NCBI RefSeq assembly: GCF_009827515.1
Contig: NZ_WTYO01000004.1
Coordinates: forward strand, 186,001-250,000
DNA: 64,000 bases
From: Pelagerythrobacter marinus
GTDB lineage: Bacteria; Pseudomonadota; Alphaproteobacteria; Sphingomonadales; Sphingomonadaceae
Reading direction: 5' to 3'
In this document: one piece after another, positions 18,099-27,346 of the stretch
Layout of the letters: each line of letters starts with the position of its first letter
Position numbering within the stretch: the stretch's first letter is position 1
Translations under genes and position numbers: made by a program
Notes under the pieces: generated by a model
Databases searched by the model: none
The model's input: only the letters and a program-made list of their open reading frames with translations
Told to the model about the DNA's origin: nothing

Positions 18099-19004
18099 GT
18101 GAGCAACAACAAGGCATTGAGCGTTCCGACGCTCGGCGGTGAGCAGAGCCTCAACCGCTATCTTTCCGAAATCAAGAAATTCCCCGTGCTGACGGCCGAG
18201 CAGGAATACATGCTCGCCAAGCGTTACGAGGAACACGACGATCCCGAGGCAGCCGCGCAACTGGTGACCAGCCACCTGCGCCTGGTGGCCAAGATCGCCA
18301 TGGGATACCGCGGCTACGGCCTGCCGGTCAGCGACCTCATCTCCGAAGGCAACGTAGGGCTGATGCAGGGCGTCAAGAAGTTCGAGGCCGATCGCGGGTT
18401 CCGCCTGGCGACTTACGCCATGTGGTGGATCAAGGCCTCGATCCAGGAATTCATCCTGCGCTCGTGGTCGCTGGTGAAGATGGGCACGACCGCGGCCCAG
18501 AAGAAACTGTTCTTCAACCTGCGGCGGATGAAGCGCAACCTCGACGCCTACGAGGATTCGGACCTTCATCCCGACGACGTGGCGAAGATCGCAACCGATC
18601 TCGGCGTGCCCGAGCAGGAAGTGATCAACATGAACCGCCGGATGATGATGGGCGGCGACGGGTCGCTCAACTCCCCGATGCGCGGCGGCGAGGAAGGTTC
18701 GGGCGAATGGCAGGACTGGCTGACCGACGAGCGGCCGCTGCAGGACGAAACCGTCGCCGAGGCGGAAGAAGCCGACGTCCGGCATGAAATGCTGGTCGAG
18801 GCGATGGACAGCCTGAACGAGCGTGAGAAGCACATTCTCACCGAACGGCGGCTGACCGAGAACCCGCAGACGCTGGAAGAGCTGAGCCAGGTCTACAACG
18901 TCAGCCGCGAGCGTATCCGCCAGATCGAGGTGCGCGCGTTCGAGAAACTGCAGAAGGCGATGCAGCGCATCGCCGGCGAAAGGCTGCTGCCCGGGGTCGC
19001 CTGA
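18099..19004 (+). CDS. rpoH: RNA polymerase sigma-32 factor
   Basis: Heat-shock sigma factor of 301 aa. Region 2 is RLVAKIAMGYRGYGLPVSDL with FRLATYAMWWIKASIQEF. The RpoH box, which binds core polymerase and DnaK, reads QKKLFFNLRR. Region 4 contains LEELSQVYNVSRERIRQIE. The GTG start follows AGGG. A seven-codon frame, ATG at 18079 to a TGA at 18100-18102, ends on top of this start. It lies downstream of rluD across a 123-bp gap. Thermosensor-type mRNA folding is possible but was not traced. Confidence 0.96.
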   Translation: MSNNKALSVPTLGGEQSLNRYLSEIKKFPVLTAEQEYMLAKRYEEHDDPEAAAQLVTSHLRLVAKIAMGYRGYGLPVSDLISEGNVGLMQGVKKFEADRGFRLATYAMWWIKASIQEFILRSWSLVKMGTTAAQKKLFFNLRRMKRNLDAYEDSDLHPDDVAKIATDLGVPEQEVINMNRRMMMGGDGSLNSPMRGGEEGSGEWQDWLTDERPLQDETVAEAEEADVRHEMLVEAMDSLNEREKHILTERRLTENPQTLEELSQVYNVSRERIRQIEVRAFEKLQKAMQRIAGERLLPGVA

Positions 19005-19031
19005 TCCCGGCGAAGGCCTGATACCCGAATG

Positions 19032-19064
19032 CGGGGCCGCGCGGTCACGGACCGGGCGGCCCCG
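19032..19064 (+). terminator. intrinsic terminator-like hairpin after rpoH
   Basis: A long stem: CGGGGCCGC (19032-19040) pairs with GCGGCCCCG (19056-19064). After a single mismatch, an inner CGGTC pairs with GACCG around a 3-nt loop. It lies 27 bp after the rpoH stop and is followed by TGTCGTTT. The T-run is poor, but the structure is very stable. Confidence 0.6.
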
Positions 19065-19161
19065 TGTCGTTTCCGCCTGGCCGCCCCTGCCCGCTGCGCC
19101 AGAACCGGCCCTGGCGACATGGCGTTGCGCCGCGGCGCGCAGACGCCTATCCGCACGGTCG

Positions 19162-19830
19162 ATGCGCTGGCTTCTCACGCTCCTGGCCAAGATCGTCGTG
19201 GGTTTCGCGGCCCTCAGCCTCGCGCTCGTCCTCCTGTTCAAGTTCGTCCCGCCGCCGGTCACGGCGACGATGCTGATGGACGAGAACGGCTATACGAAGG
19301 ACTGGCAGCCGCTGGCGGGTATCGACCGCAACCTGGTGACCGCGGTGATCGCGGCGGAGGATGGCAAGTTCTGCAGCCACGACGGGTTCGACCGCGAAGC
19401 GATCGAGGACGCCATGGCCCACAATGCCAAGGGGGGGCGCATTCGGGGCGGCTCGACGATCAGCCAGCAGACGGCCAAGAACGTGTTCCTGTGGCAGGGC
19501 GGCGGATATGTTCGCAAGGGGTTCGAGGCCTGGTTCACTTTCCTGATCGAGCAGGTCTGGGGCAAGCGCCGGATCATGGAAGTCTATCTGAACGTGGCGG
19601 AAACGGGGATCGGCACTTACGGCGCCGAGGCCGGTGCCCAGCGCTATTTCCAGCATTCGGCCGCGCGCCTCACCCGCATCGAGGCCGCGCGCATGGCCGC
19701 CGCCCTCCCCCAGCCCAAGCGGCGCGCGGTGGTGAACCCGACGGGTTTCACCCGCCGCTACGGCAACACGATCGCCGCGCGCATGGCGGTCGTGCGGCGC
19801 GAAGGGCTCGACGCCTGCGTCTATCCATGA
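19162..19830 (+). CDS. mtgA: monofunctional peptidoglycan glycosyltransferase
   Basis: GT51 enzyme that polymerises lipid II into glycan strands on the periplasmic face. The 222-aa protein has an N-terminal transmembrane helix (LLTLLAKIVVGFAALSLAL). The catalytic block AAEDGKFCSHDGFD holds the essential Glu and is followed by RGGSTISQQTAKN and KRRIMEVYLNVAETG. There is no transpeptidase domain. The motif order and length are those of MtgA. Other frames in this region have no supporting motifs. Confidence 0.95.
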   Translation: MRWLLTLLAKIVVGFAALSLALVLLFKFVPPPVTATMLMDENGYTKDWQPLAGIDRNLVTAVIAAEDGKFCSHDGFDREAIEDAMAHNAKGGRIRGGSTISQQTAKNVFLWQGGGYVRKGFEAWFTFLIEQVWGKRRIMEVYLNVAETGIGTYGAEAGAQRYFQHSAARLTRIEAARMAAALPQPKRRAVVNPTGFTRRYGNTIAARMAVVRREGLDACVYP

Positions 19831-19902
19831 CGGGCGGCCGCGCCTCGACGCCCCGATGCGCCTGCCCGGTACCGCGATGCACCGCGAGCGCGGAGGCGGA
19901 TC

Positions 19903-20829
19903 GTGAGCGGTAACCACGGGGTCCACCATCACGGGGTCCACCATCACGGGGGCCACCACCATGCGCCGGCGGATTTCGGCCGCGCCTTTGCCATCGGGGT
20001 CGCGCTCAATACCGCCTTCGTCGTGGTGGAGGCCGCGTATGGTTTCCTGTCGGGGTCGATGGCGCTCGTCGCCGACGCCGGGCACAACCTGTCAGACGTG
20101 CTGAGTCTGCTGCTCGCCTGGGCCGCGGCCACCGCCGCCCGGCGCCCGGCGACCGAGCGGTTCACCTACGGTTTCAAGAGCTCGACGATTCTCGCCGCGC
20201 TCGGCAATGCCGGGCTGCTGCTGGTCGCGATCGGGGCCATCCTGTTCGAAACGATCCGCCGCCTGGCCGATCCGGTCGTGGTGGAAGGCGCGACGATGAT
20301 CGTGATCGCCGGCATCGGCATCGTCATCAACAGCGCGACCGCGCTGATGTTCATGCGCGGCCGCCACCACGATCTGAACATCCGCGGCGCCTACCTGCAC
20401 ATGGCGGCGGATGCGCTGGTTTCGCTGGGGGTGGTGATCGCCGGCGCGGCGATCCTGCTGACCGGGGCAACCTGGATCGATCCCCTGACCAGCCTGGTGA
20501 TCGTGGCCGTCATCGCGTGGGGGACCTGGGGCCTGCTGAAGGACAGCGTGAAAATGAGCCTGCTCGCCGTCCCCGAGGAGATCGACGAGGGGGAAGTGCG
20601 GGCCTACCTGGCCGGACTGCCGGGTGTGGAGGCCGTCCACGACCTGCACATCTGGCCGATGAGCACGACCGAGACCGCGCTGACGGCTCACCTCGTCATG
20701 CCCGGCGGCCACGCGGGCGATGCCCTGCTGCGGCAGATCGGGCGCGACCTGCGCGAACGGTTCGGCATCGATCACACGACGGTGCAGATCGAGCAGGCCG
20801 CCGACGCCCATTGCGCCACCTGCACCTGA
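19903..20829 (+). CDS. CDF-family zinc/divalent-cation exporter
   Basis: A 308-aa inner-membrane cation diffusion facilitator with six transmembrane segments. The metal site is formed by LVADAGHNLSDVLSLL in TM2 and HMAADALVSLGVV in TM5. The C-terminal cytoplasmic domain contains VHDLHIWPM and ends in a Cys pair (HCATCT). Residues 5-20 are a His-rich tail encoded by a 15-bp tandem repeat; such tails bind Zn in CzcD/ZitB-like exporters. The GTG start has GGAGG 6 nt upstream. Zn2+ is the likeliest substrate, with Cd2+ or Co2+ possible. Confidence 0.92.
   Translation: MSGNHGVHHHGVHHHGGHHHAPADFGRAFAIGVALNTAFVVVEAAYGFLSGSMALVADAGHNLSDVLSLLLAWAAATAARRPATERFTYGFKSSTILAALGNAGLLLVAIGAILFETIRRLADPVVVEGATMIVIAGIGIVINSATALMFMRGRHHDLNIRGAYLHMAADALVSLGVVIAGAAILLTGATWIDPLTSLVIVAVIAWGTWGLLKDSVKMSLLAVPEEIDEGEVRAYLAGLPGVEAVHDLHIWPMSTTETALTAHLVMPGGHAGDALLRQIGRDLRERFGIDHTTVQIEQAADAHCATCT
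19915..19959 (+). repeat. 15-bp tandem repeat coding a His-rich tail
   Basis: Three copies of CACGGGGTCCACCAT, the first two perfect and the third with two changes, in frame inside the CDF transporter. Each codes His-Gly-Val/Gly-His-His. The unit is a multiple of three, so copy-number change would lengthen or shorten the metal-binding tail without a frameshift. Confidence 0.9.
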
Positions 20830-20872
20830 GTCCGCTTCCGTCGCCTTCGGGGACGGCCCGCGCCGCCCCTTA

Positions 20873-20923
20873 CCGCCACCCGTGCGCGCGGGCAGCGCTT
20901 GCTGCCCGCTGGCCGGGTGGCGG
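20873..20923. terminator. nested hairpin between convergent genes
   Basis: The outer arms CCGCCACCCG (20873-20882) and CGGGTGGCGG (20914-20923) are perfect complements. Inside them GCGGGCAGC (20888-20896) pairs with GCTGCCCGC (20901-20909) around a 4-nt loop. It occupies the gap between the CDF gene and a small convergent gene and would stop transcription from either side. Confidence 0.65.
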
Positions 20924-20935
20924 CAGGTGCGCCGG

Positions 20936-21145
20936 TTACTGCGGCTGGGCGTCGCCCGCGGCAGCTTCGTCCTGGGTCGGCAGTTCGCCGTTCGGGTCGC
21001 TCTCGACCAGTTCGGCGACCTGGTCGTAGACCTGGGCGTTGTCTTCCATCTGCTGCTGCAGCGGGGGATTCTGCTCGCCGACGTTGCGGAAGAAACCGCT
21101 CGCGTCGCGCAGAAGCTTCGCGGCGAGATGTGCGTTGGTGGCCAT
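20936..21145 (-). CDS. small conserved-type hypothetical protein
   Basis: A 69-aa soluble acidic protein, rich in Gln, Asn, Asp and Glu and without signal peptide or membrane segment (MATNAHLAAKLLRDASGFF at the start). Predicted to be mostly helical with a disordered acidic C-terminus. The codon pattern is like its neighbours and a GAGG lies upstream of the ATG. I do not recognise a function. It lies downstream of clpX on the same strand across about 170 bp and is convergent with the CDF gene. Confidence 0.6.
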   Translation of the reverse strand: MATNAHLAAKLLRDASGFFRNVGEQNPPLQQQMEDNAQVYDQVAELVESDPNGELPTQDEAAAGDAQPQ

Positions 21146-21318
21146 GGGTGGAAATTCCTCGTATTCGCATCAACAGGCGGGCCGGCGGATGATGCCCCCG
21201 GCCCGTCGCGCGACCGTGTGCCGCGCATCGAACGCCTCTGCTAAAGGCTATGTCGGCCGCCAGTGGGCCGATCCATGCAGGCGCCAGGCCACCTGGCCTG
21301 CGCCCGGCAGCCCGTTCG

Positions 21319-22581
21319 TCAGGCTGCTTCTTCCTTTTCCTCGCCGCCCAGGACGCGGATCGGGTCCTTGCGGCCTTCGACCACTTCGCGGTCGATCACG
21401 ATCTCGCTGACGCCTTCCATGTCGGGCAGGTCGAACATCGTGTCGAGCAGGATGCCTTCCACGATCGAGCGCAGCCCACGGGCGCCGGTCTTGCGCTGGA
21501 TCGCCTTCTCGGCGATCGTGCGCAGCGCGTCCTCGGTGAAGGTCAGCTCGACCTCTTCCAGCTCGAACAGCTTGCGATACTGCTTGACCAGCGCGTTCTT
21601 CGGCTCGCTGAGGATCTGCACCAGCGCGTCGATGTCGAGATCGCGCAGCGTGGCGATCACCGGCAGGCGGCCGACGAATTCGGGGATCAGCCCGAATTTC
21701 AGGAGGTCTTCCGGCTCGCACTTTTCCAGCAGCTCGCCGACACGGCGCTTGTCCGGGTCGGCGACGTGGGCGCCGAAACCGATCGAGCGCTTCTGAAGGC
21801 GGTCGGCGATGACCTTTTCCAGCCCGGCGAAGGCCCCGCCGCAGATGAACAGGATGTTCGTCGTGTCGACCTGCAGGAATTCCTGCTGCGGATGCTTGCG
21901 CCCGCCCTGCGGGGGAACGCTGGCGGTCGTGCCTTCCATCAGCTTCAGCAGCGCCTGCTGCACCCCCTCGCCCGAGACGTCGCGGGTGATCGAGGGGTTT
22001 TCGGCCTTGCGCGTGATCTTGTCGATCTCGTCGATGTAGACGATGCCGTGCTGGGCCTTGTCGACGTTGTAATCGCTCGACTGCAACAGCTTGAGGATGA
22101 TGTTCTCGACATCCTCGCCGACATAGCCGGCCTCGGTCAGGGTGGTCGCGTCGGCCATCGTGAACGGCACGTCGAACGTGCGCGCCAGCGTCTGGGCCAG
22201 CAGCGTCTTGCCCGAACCGGTCGGGCCGACCAGCAGGATGTTCGATTTCGCCAGCTCGACATCGCCGGCCTTGCCCGAATGCTTGAGCCGCTTGTAGTGG
22301 TTGTGCACCGCGACGGAGAGCACGCGCTTGGCGCGGTCCTGTCCGATCACGTAATCGTTCAGCGTTTCGAAGATGTCGTTCGGGGTCGGAACTTCCCCTT
22401 CCTTGCGGCCGGTCAGCCCGGCCTTCGTCTCTTCGCGAATGATGTCGTTGCACAGCTCGACGCATTCGTCGCAGATGAACACGGTGGGTCCGGCGATGAG
22501 TTTCCTCACCTCGTGCTGCGACTTGCCGCAGAAGCTGCAGTACAGCGTGGACTTGCTATCGGTTCCGCTCAACTTGGTCAT
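21319..22581 (-). CDS. clpX: ATP-dependent Clp protease ATPase subunit ClpX
   Basis: AAA+ unfoldase that feeds substrates to ClpP, 420 aa. The N-terminal zinc-binding domain has Cys15, Cys18, Cys37 and Cys40. The Walker A is [11 protein letters not shown], the Walker B is IVYIDEIDK, and the pore and sensor regions are intact. The ClpP-docking loop follows the GFGAH segment, and the C-terminal small domain contains [11 protein letters not shown]. The length is normal. It follows clpP on the same strand after 179 bp that contain an inverted repeat. Confidence 0.98.
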   Translation of the reverse strand: MTKLSGTDSKSTLYCSFCGKSQHEVRKLIAGPTVFICDECVELCNDIIREETKAGLTGRKEGEVPTPNDIFETLNDYVIGQDRAKRVLSVAVHNHYKRLKHSGKAGDVELAKSNILLVGPTGSGKTLLAQTLARTFDVPFTMADATTLTEAGYVGEDVENIILKLLQSSDYNVDKAQHGIVYIDEIDKITRKAENPSITRDVSGEGVQQALLKLMEGTTASVPPQGGRKHPQQEFLQVDTTNILFICGGAFAGLEKVIADRLQKRSIGFGAHVADPDKRRVGELLEKCEPEDLLKFGLIPEFVGRLPVIATLRDLDIDALVQILSEPKNALVKQYRKLFELEEVELTFTEDALRTIAEKAIQRKTGARGLRSIVEGILLDTMFDLPDMEGVSEIVIDREVVEGRKDPIRVLGGEEKEEAA

Positions 22582-22669
22582 TTCCCGTAGTTCCCGAACC
22601 CCGCGCGCAATCCGCGCCGGATTCGGCCGACTCTAAAGCCGGTTGGTCATTAATCAACACATCGGGTCC

Positions 22670-22720
22670 TAGCATTTGCACGTTGCCACAGCCTGAAGCG
22701 GCAGGGTTGCCCAAATGCTA
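22670..22720 (-). promoter_or_regulatory. inverted repeat between clpP and clpX
   Basis: TAGCATTTG (22670-22678) and CAAATGCTA (22712-22720) are perfect complements 33 bp apart, with a minor TGCC/GGCA pairing inside. The element lies in the leader of clpX, downstream of clpP. It could be an attenuating or mRNA-processing hairpin, or a protein-binding site. No poly-T follows it. Confidence 0.5.
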
Positions 22721-22760
22721 CGGTTAACGTCCCATGGCGGGGCGGCTTGCCCGCGGGGCG

Positions 22761-23459
22761 TTACTCCGGCGCGCCGCCGGAGCCCGAATCCTCGGCCGGC
22801 TCCTCGTTCTCGGGCCGGGTTTCGAACACCTTGTCCACGATGCCGAACTTCATCGCCTCGTCGGCCTCGAGGAAGGTGTCGCGGTCCATTGCCTTCTCGA
22901 TGTCGGAAAGGCTCTGGCCGGTATACTTGACGTAAAGATCGTTCATCCGCTGCCGGATGCGCAGGATCTCGCGCGCCTGGATCTCGATGTCGCTCGCCAT
23001 GCCGCGCGCGCCGCCCGAAGGCTGGTGAACCATGATCCGCGCGTTCGGCAGCGCAATCCGCATGCCCGGTTCGCCCGCGGCCAGGAGGAAGCTGCCCATC
23101 GAGGCCGCCTGCCCCACGCAGACGGTCGAAACGCGCGGCTTGATGTACTGCATGGTGTCGTGGATCGCCATGCCCGCCGTCACCACACCGCCGGGCGAGT
23201 TGATGTACATGCTGATCGGCTTGGACGGGTTCTCGCTTTCGAGGAAGAGCAGCTGGGCCACGATCAGGCTGGCCATGTTGTCTTCCACCTGGCCGGTCAC
23301 GAAAACGATCCGCTCGCGCAGGAGGCGGCTGAAAATGTCGAAGCTGCGCTCGCCGCGGCTGGTCTGCTCGACCACCACCGGCACCAGCGCGCCCGTCACC
23401 GGATCGCGGGTGAACTGTCCCTGCGAAGCGTGGGCATCAGTGCCGAACAGGTCGATCAT
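22761..23459 (-). CDS. clpP: ATP-dependent Clp protease proteolytic subunit ClpP
   Basis: Serine protease that forms the tetradecameric Clp chamber. The 232-aa protein has the catalytic Ser120 in [14 protein letters not shown], His145 in [10 protein letters not shown] and an Asp in the DRDTF segment near residue 195. The oxyanion strand MYINSPGG is intact. The N-terminal 20-30 residues are probably processed. The ATG follows GAGAGGAAC. The open frame extends 58 codons upstream without homology. Residues after 215 form an acidic tail ([10 protein letters not shown]). It is cotranscribed with, or directly upstream of, clpX. Confidence 0.97.
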   Translation of the reverse strand: MIDLFGTDAHASQGQFTRDPVTGALVPVVVEQTSRGERSFDIFSRLLRERIVFVTGQVEDNMASLIVAQLLFLESENPSKPISMYINSPGGVVTAGMAIHDTMQYIKPRVSTVCVGQAASMGSFLLAAGEPGMRIALPNARIMVHQPSGGARGMASDIEIQAREILRIRQRMNDLYVKYTGQSLSDIEKAMDRDTFLEADEAMKFGIVDKVFETRPENEEPAEDSGSGGAPE

Positions 23460-23677
23460 GCAAAAGTTCCTCTCGTCAGAAGTGCGACGGGCTATGTCGC
23501 GATAGCGGGCGCGATGTTCAAGGGGATTAACCTTCGCGGCGCGATTTGTCCGCCGATGCATGCTACCGCTTGCTTTGCCCGGGCGCAGTGGCAGGGTGGG
23601 CGGATGAGCCACGGCCCCCATATGCACCGCCACCGCGCGGGCCGAGTCCCCCGCCCGGCGGCGGGAGCGCGCCCGGC

Positions 23678-25033
23678 ATGATCGAGCTCGATCCGCGGAT
23701 CTTCCTGTTCGCGGTGTTCGGCCTGGCGCTGATCGCGGCGGTCCCGCTTGAACGCAAGCTGGGCCGATATTGGCTCTCGGTGCCGATCGTCTACGTCGCG
23801 GCCGGCTATCTCCTGTGGTCGCTCCCGCTCGGCCTGCCCGCGATCAATCCGGCGCGCGACGGGTTCGACGCGCTGACGCTGGAATACGTGACCGAGTTCA
23901 TCGTGATCGCCTCGCTGATGGCCGCGGGGATCGCGATCGACAGGCCGGTGAGCTGGATCAACTGGCGCCAGATCTGGCCGCTGCTGGGCATTGCCATGCC
24001 GCTGACGATCGCCGCGGTCGCCTTCCTCGGCTGGTGGGCCCTCGGCCTGGCCCCCGCCAGCGCGATCCTGCTCGGCGCGGCCCTGGCGCCGACCGACCCG
24101 GTGCTGGCGCGCAGCGTCCAGGTCGGCCCGCCGGGCGAGAACCAGCGGCACGACTTGCGCTTCAGCCTGACGGCAGAGGCGGGGCTGAACGACGGGCTGG
24201 CCTTCCCCTTCACCTACCTCGCCATCGCCGCGGTCGGGATGACCGCGCTGGGCAGCTGGACGCTGGAATGGGCCGCGCTCGATCTCGTCTGGCGGATCGC
24301 GGCGGGGGTCGCGGTCGGCTGGGCGGTCGGGCGCGGCGGCGCCTGGTACGTCTTCGAACGCGAAGCCGACGCGCCGCTCGCCGATATCGACAGCGACCGG
24401 CCCTATTATTCGACCAGCGAAGGGCTGATCGTGCTCGGCACGCTGCTGCTCGCCTATGGCGCCGCGGAACTGGTGGGCGGATACGGGTTCCTGGCCGTGT
24501 TCGTCGGCGCGGTGACCGCGCGCCAGCGGGAAAACGCCAGCCGCTATCACAAGATCAGCCACCATTTCATCGACCAGATCGAACAGATCGTGCTGGTCGT
24601 CGTCCTGTTCGGTTTCGGCGCCATGCTGGCCAGCGGCGTGCTCGACGCGCTGACCTGGCCGGCGGCGCTCGTCGGGCTGGCCCTGATCTTCGTCATCCGC
24701 CCGCTGGCCGGGCTCTGCGCGGAAAGCCTGTCCAGCCTGCCGCTGGCGGGCAAGCTCGCGGTGGCCTTCCTCGGCGTGCGGGGGATCGGTTCGATCTACT
24801 ACATGGCCTATGGCCAGTCGCACGCGTCGTTCACCGGCCTCAGCACGCTATGGGCCACGGCCAGCTTCGTGATCCTGGTCTCGATCCTCGTCCACGGCGT
24901 CGTGTCGGGCCCGATCATCACCCTGATAGAGCGGCGCGGCGACCACATCCATGTCGGCAGCGCGGCGGAGATGCTCGCCCTCTCGCCGCCCCCGCGCGAC
25001 GACGAGGAGCCGACGAAGGACCCGGACGACTGA
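23678..25033 (+). CDS. CPA1-type cation:proton antiporter
   Basis: A 451-aa Na+(K+)/H+ exchanger with about 12 hydrophobic segments. The core ion-binding region is [18 protein letters not shown] with [17 protein letters not shown], the ND motif of CPA1/NhaP-like proteins. The C-terminus is a short hydrophilic Pro/Asp-rich tail. It has no TrkA-C or universal-stress domain. The ATG chosen is directly before the first membrane helix. It diverges from clpP and is unrelated to nhaA at 9 kb. Confidence 0.88.
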   Translation: MIELDPRIFLFAVFGLALIAAVPLERKLGRYWLSVPIVYVAAGYLLWSLPLGLPAINPARDGFDALTLEYVTEFIVIASLMAAGIAIDRPVSWINWRQIWPLLGIAMPLTIAAVAFLGWWALGLAPASAILLGAALAPTDPVLARSVQVGPPGENQRHDLRFSLTAEAGLNDGLAFPFTYLAIAAVGMTALGSWTLEWAALDLVWRIAAGVAVGWAVGRGGAWYVFEREADAPLADIDSDRPYYSTSEGLIVLGTLLLAYGAAELVGGYGFLAVFVGAVTARQRENASRYHKISHHFIDQIEQIVLVVVLFGFGAMLASGVLDALTWPAALVGLALIFVIRPLAGLCAESLSSLPLAGKLAVAFLGVRGIGSIYYMAYGQSHASFTGLSTLWATASFVILVSILVHGVVSGPIITLIERRGDHIHVGSAAEMLALSPPPRDDEEPTKDPDD

Positions 25034-25140
25034 TCCACGCCCGCGCGGGTGCCCTGACCGCACAGGCCGGCGAGCGGGCATGAAAAAGGGCGGCGAACCC
25101 GGTCGTTCGCCGCCCTCTCGATACCGTCGCCGGGGCGCGG

Positions 25141-26751
25141 TCAGGACTTGGTCGCCGCCTTCTTGGCCGGTGCCTTCTTCGCCGGCGCCTTCTTGGCAGG
25201 AGCCTTCTTCTTCGCCGCCGGCTTCTCGTCGGCGGCCTTGTCCGCGTCAGCCTTCTTCGCGGGGGCTTTCTTGGCCGGGGCTTTCTTCGCAGGCGCCTTC
25301 CTGGCGGCGGGCTTCTTCGCCTCGCCCTCGGCATCGTCGGCCTTCTTGGCAGGCGCCTTCTTCGTCGCGCCCTTCTTGGCCGGGGCCTTCTTCTTCGCCG
25401 CGGGTTTCGCCGCCGCTTCGTCTTCCTCGGCCTCGATCGCGGCCTCCAGTTCCTCGCGAGTCACTTCGCGATCGGTGATCTCCGCTTTCTCGAACAGGAA
25501 ATCGACCACCTTGTCCTCGTAGAGCGGCGCGCGCAGCTGGGCGGCGGCCATCGGCTCGGACTGGATATACTGCATGAACCGCTCGCGGTCCTCGGCGCGG
25601 TACTGCTGGGCGGCCTGCTGGATCAGCATGCTCATTTCCTGCTGGCTCACCTCGACGCCGTTCTTCTGGCCGATTTCGCTAAGCAGCAGGCCCAGGCGCA
25701 CGCGGCGCTCGGCAATGCGGCGGTAATCGTCCTTCTCGCCCTCGATTTCCTTCAGCGCCTTGGCCGGGTCCTCGTCGCGCGAGGCTTCCTGCTGGAGCTG
25801 GGCCCAGATCTGTTCGAACTCGGCATCGACCATGCCCTCGGGCACCTCGAAATCGTGGCCAGCAGCCAGCTGGTCGAGCAGCTGGCGCTTCATCTGGGTG
25901 CGCGTCAGGCCGGCGGTTTCCTGCTCGAGCTGGCCGCGCAGAAGTTCCTTCAGCTTGTCGAGGCTCTCGAGGCCGAGGTTCTTGGCGAACTCGTCGTCGA
26001 TCTTCGTCTCGTCCTCGACCTTCACCTGCTTCACGGTGACGGCGAACTGCGCTTCCTTGCCCGCCAGGTGCTCGGCCGGATAATCTTCGGGGAACGTGAC
26101 GGTGACGGTCTTCTCGTCGCCCGCCTTGGCACCGGTCAGCTGTTCCTCGAAGCCGGGGATGAACTGGCCCGAACCGATCACCAGCGGCGCGTCTTCGGCC
26201 TTGCCGCCCTCGAACTCGACCCCGTCGATCGAGCCGGTGAAGTCGATGATCAGCTGGTCGCCCTCGGCCGCCTTCTTCGTCTTGGCCGCGTCCTTGTAGC
26301 TCTTCTGCTGGCCGGCGATCCGTTCCATCGCCTCGTCCACCGCCTCGTCGCTGACCGGCACGGTCAGGCGTTCGAGCGCGAGGTTGTCGGTTTCGGGCGC
26401 CTCGATCTCGGGCAGGACTTCCAGCTCGACGTCGAGCACGGCGTCCTTGCCTTCCTCGTACCCTTCGCCCAGTTCAACCTTCGGCTGCATCGCCGGGCGC
26501 AGGTTCTTGTCGCGAATCAGCCCGTCGACCGATTCGCGGATCGTGTCGTTGACGACCTGGGCATGGACGCTTTCGCCGTGCATCTTGCGGATCAGGTTGG
26601 CCGGCACCTTGCCGGGGCGGAACCCGGGCATGCGCACCTGCGGGGCGATCTTCTTCACCTCGGCATCGACCCGCGCCTCGATATCCTTGGCCGGAATGGT
26701 CACCTGGTAACCGCGCTTGAGGCCTTTGCTGGTGGTCTCTTTGATCTGCAT
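25141..26751 (-). CDS. tig: trigger factor with a long Lys/Ala-rich C-terminal tail
   Basis: Ribosome-associated chaperone and peptidyl-prolyl isomerase, 536 aa against a usual 430-450. The N-terminal ribosome-binding domain contains the signature MPGFRPGKVP. An FKBP-like domain (about 150-245, DFTGSIDGVEFEGG) and the helical C-domain follow. From about residue 446 to the end there is a 91-aa extension made of APAKK repeats (eight copies) with AAAKPAAKK and ADKAADEK linkers, very like the tail of histone H1 or AlgP. The extension is encoded at 25141-25416. tRNA-Leu lies just upstream. A role in binding rRNA or nascent chains is inferred. Confidence 0.95.
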   Translation of the reverse strand: MQIKETTSKGLKRGYQVTIPAKDIEARVDAEVKKIAPQVRMPGFRPGKVPANLIRKMHGESVHAQVVNDTIRESVDGLIRDKNLRPAMQPKVELGEGYEEGKDAVLDVELEVLPEIEAPETDNLALERLTVPVSDEAVDEAMERIAGQQKSYKDAAKTKKAAEGDQLIIDFTGSIDGVEFEGGKAEDAPLVIGSGQFIPGFEEQLTGAKAGDEKTVTVTFPEDYPAEHLAGKEAQFAVTVKQVKVEDETKIDDEFAKNLGLESLDKLKELLRGQLEQETAGLTRTQMKRQLLDQLAAGHDFEVPEGMVDAEFEQIWAQLQQEASRDEDPAKALKEIEGEKDDYRRIAERRVRLGLLLSEIGQKNGVEVSQQEMSMLIQQAAQQYRAEDRERFMQYIQSEPMAAAQLRAPLYEDKVVDFLFEKAEITDREVTREELEAAIEAEEDEAAAKPAAKKKAPAKKGATKKAPAKKADDAEGEAKKPAARKAPAKKAPAKKAPAKKADADKAADEKPAAKKKAPAKKAPAKKAPAKKAATKS

Positions 26752-26811
26752 GATGCGAACTTAAGCCTTTTCGAAATCGCGTTTTGTCGAAGGGACACCG
26801 GGCCGGAGAAC

Positions 26812-26896
26812 TGGTGCGGGCGAAGGGACTCGAACCCCCACATCTTTCGATACTGGTACCTAAAACCAGCGCGTCTACCAGTTCCGCCACGCCCGC
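26812..26896 (-). tRNA. tRNA-Leu (anticodon UAG)
   Basis: An 85-nt type II tRNA on the minus strand, 5' end at 26896. The acceptor stem is GCGGGCG/CGCCCGC with an A discriminator, and the CCA end is encoded (26814-26812). The anticodon loop TTTTAGG gives UAG. A variable arm and GGTTCGAGTCC in the T loop are present. It lies upstream of tig on the same strand. Confidence 0.96.
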
Positions 26897-27053
26897 AACC
26901 CGAACGAAGCCGCGCGTGGAAACCCACACGAACAGGGGAGCGCCCTTAGAAGGGCGGGCCGAAAAGGGCAAGCGCCGCGATCATCCGAAGCACCGCGACG
27001 GAACGGCGGCGGGGCGGCCCGCGTTTCGATGGCGAGCAGAAAGGAACGATCCC

Positions 27054-27233
27054 ATGGCGACACAACCCGATCCGGCACCCGACACGATCGAGCCCGGGGC
27101 GCCCCCCGAGGCCCCGCCCGAGACGCCGGTGCCCGAACAGCCGATCCGCGAACCGGGGGAGATCGATCCGCCCGGCCCGGATACCGACGTGCCCGACCGC
27201 AGCCCGCTGGAAACGCCGCCCCCGCCCGACTGA
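27054..27233 (+). CDS. small Pro/Glu/Asp-rich hypothetical protein
   Basis: A 59-aa protein, almost entirely Pro, Glu, Asp and Ala, with APPEAPPETPVPEQP-like stretches. No membrane segment or signal is present and it is certainly disordered. A GGAAC lies 6 nt before the ATG. Similar short Pro-rich ORFs are familiar in sphingomonads, but I know of no function. The composition is unlike random antisense translation in this genome, which is Arg/Ala-rich, and that is the main argument that it is real. Confidence 0.55.
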   Translation: MATQPDPAPDTIEPGAPPEAPPETPVPEQPIREPGEIDPPGPDTDVPDRSPLETPPPPD

Positions 27234-27346
27234 GTCGCCCCTGCACCGGCCGCCCCGCGGCCCGTCACCGTAAACCCGCCCGCCCGACGCCTCGGGCCGG
27301 CATTTCGATATTGCAGGGCCCCGCGCCGCGCACTAGGGCGCGCAGC

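Noticed and set aside
23480-23540. A sigma-32 promoter for clpP (CTTGAA then CCCGCTATC)
   Set aside because: The elements are too close together for the known spacing, so the match is not strong enough to claim.
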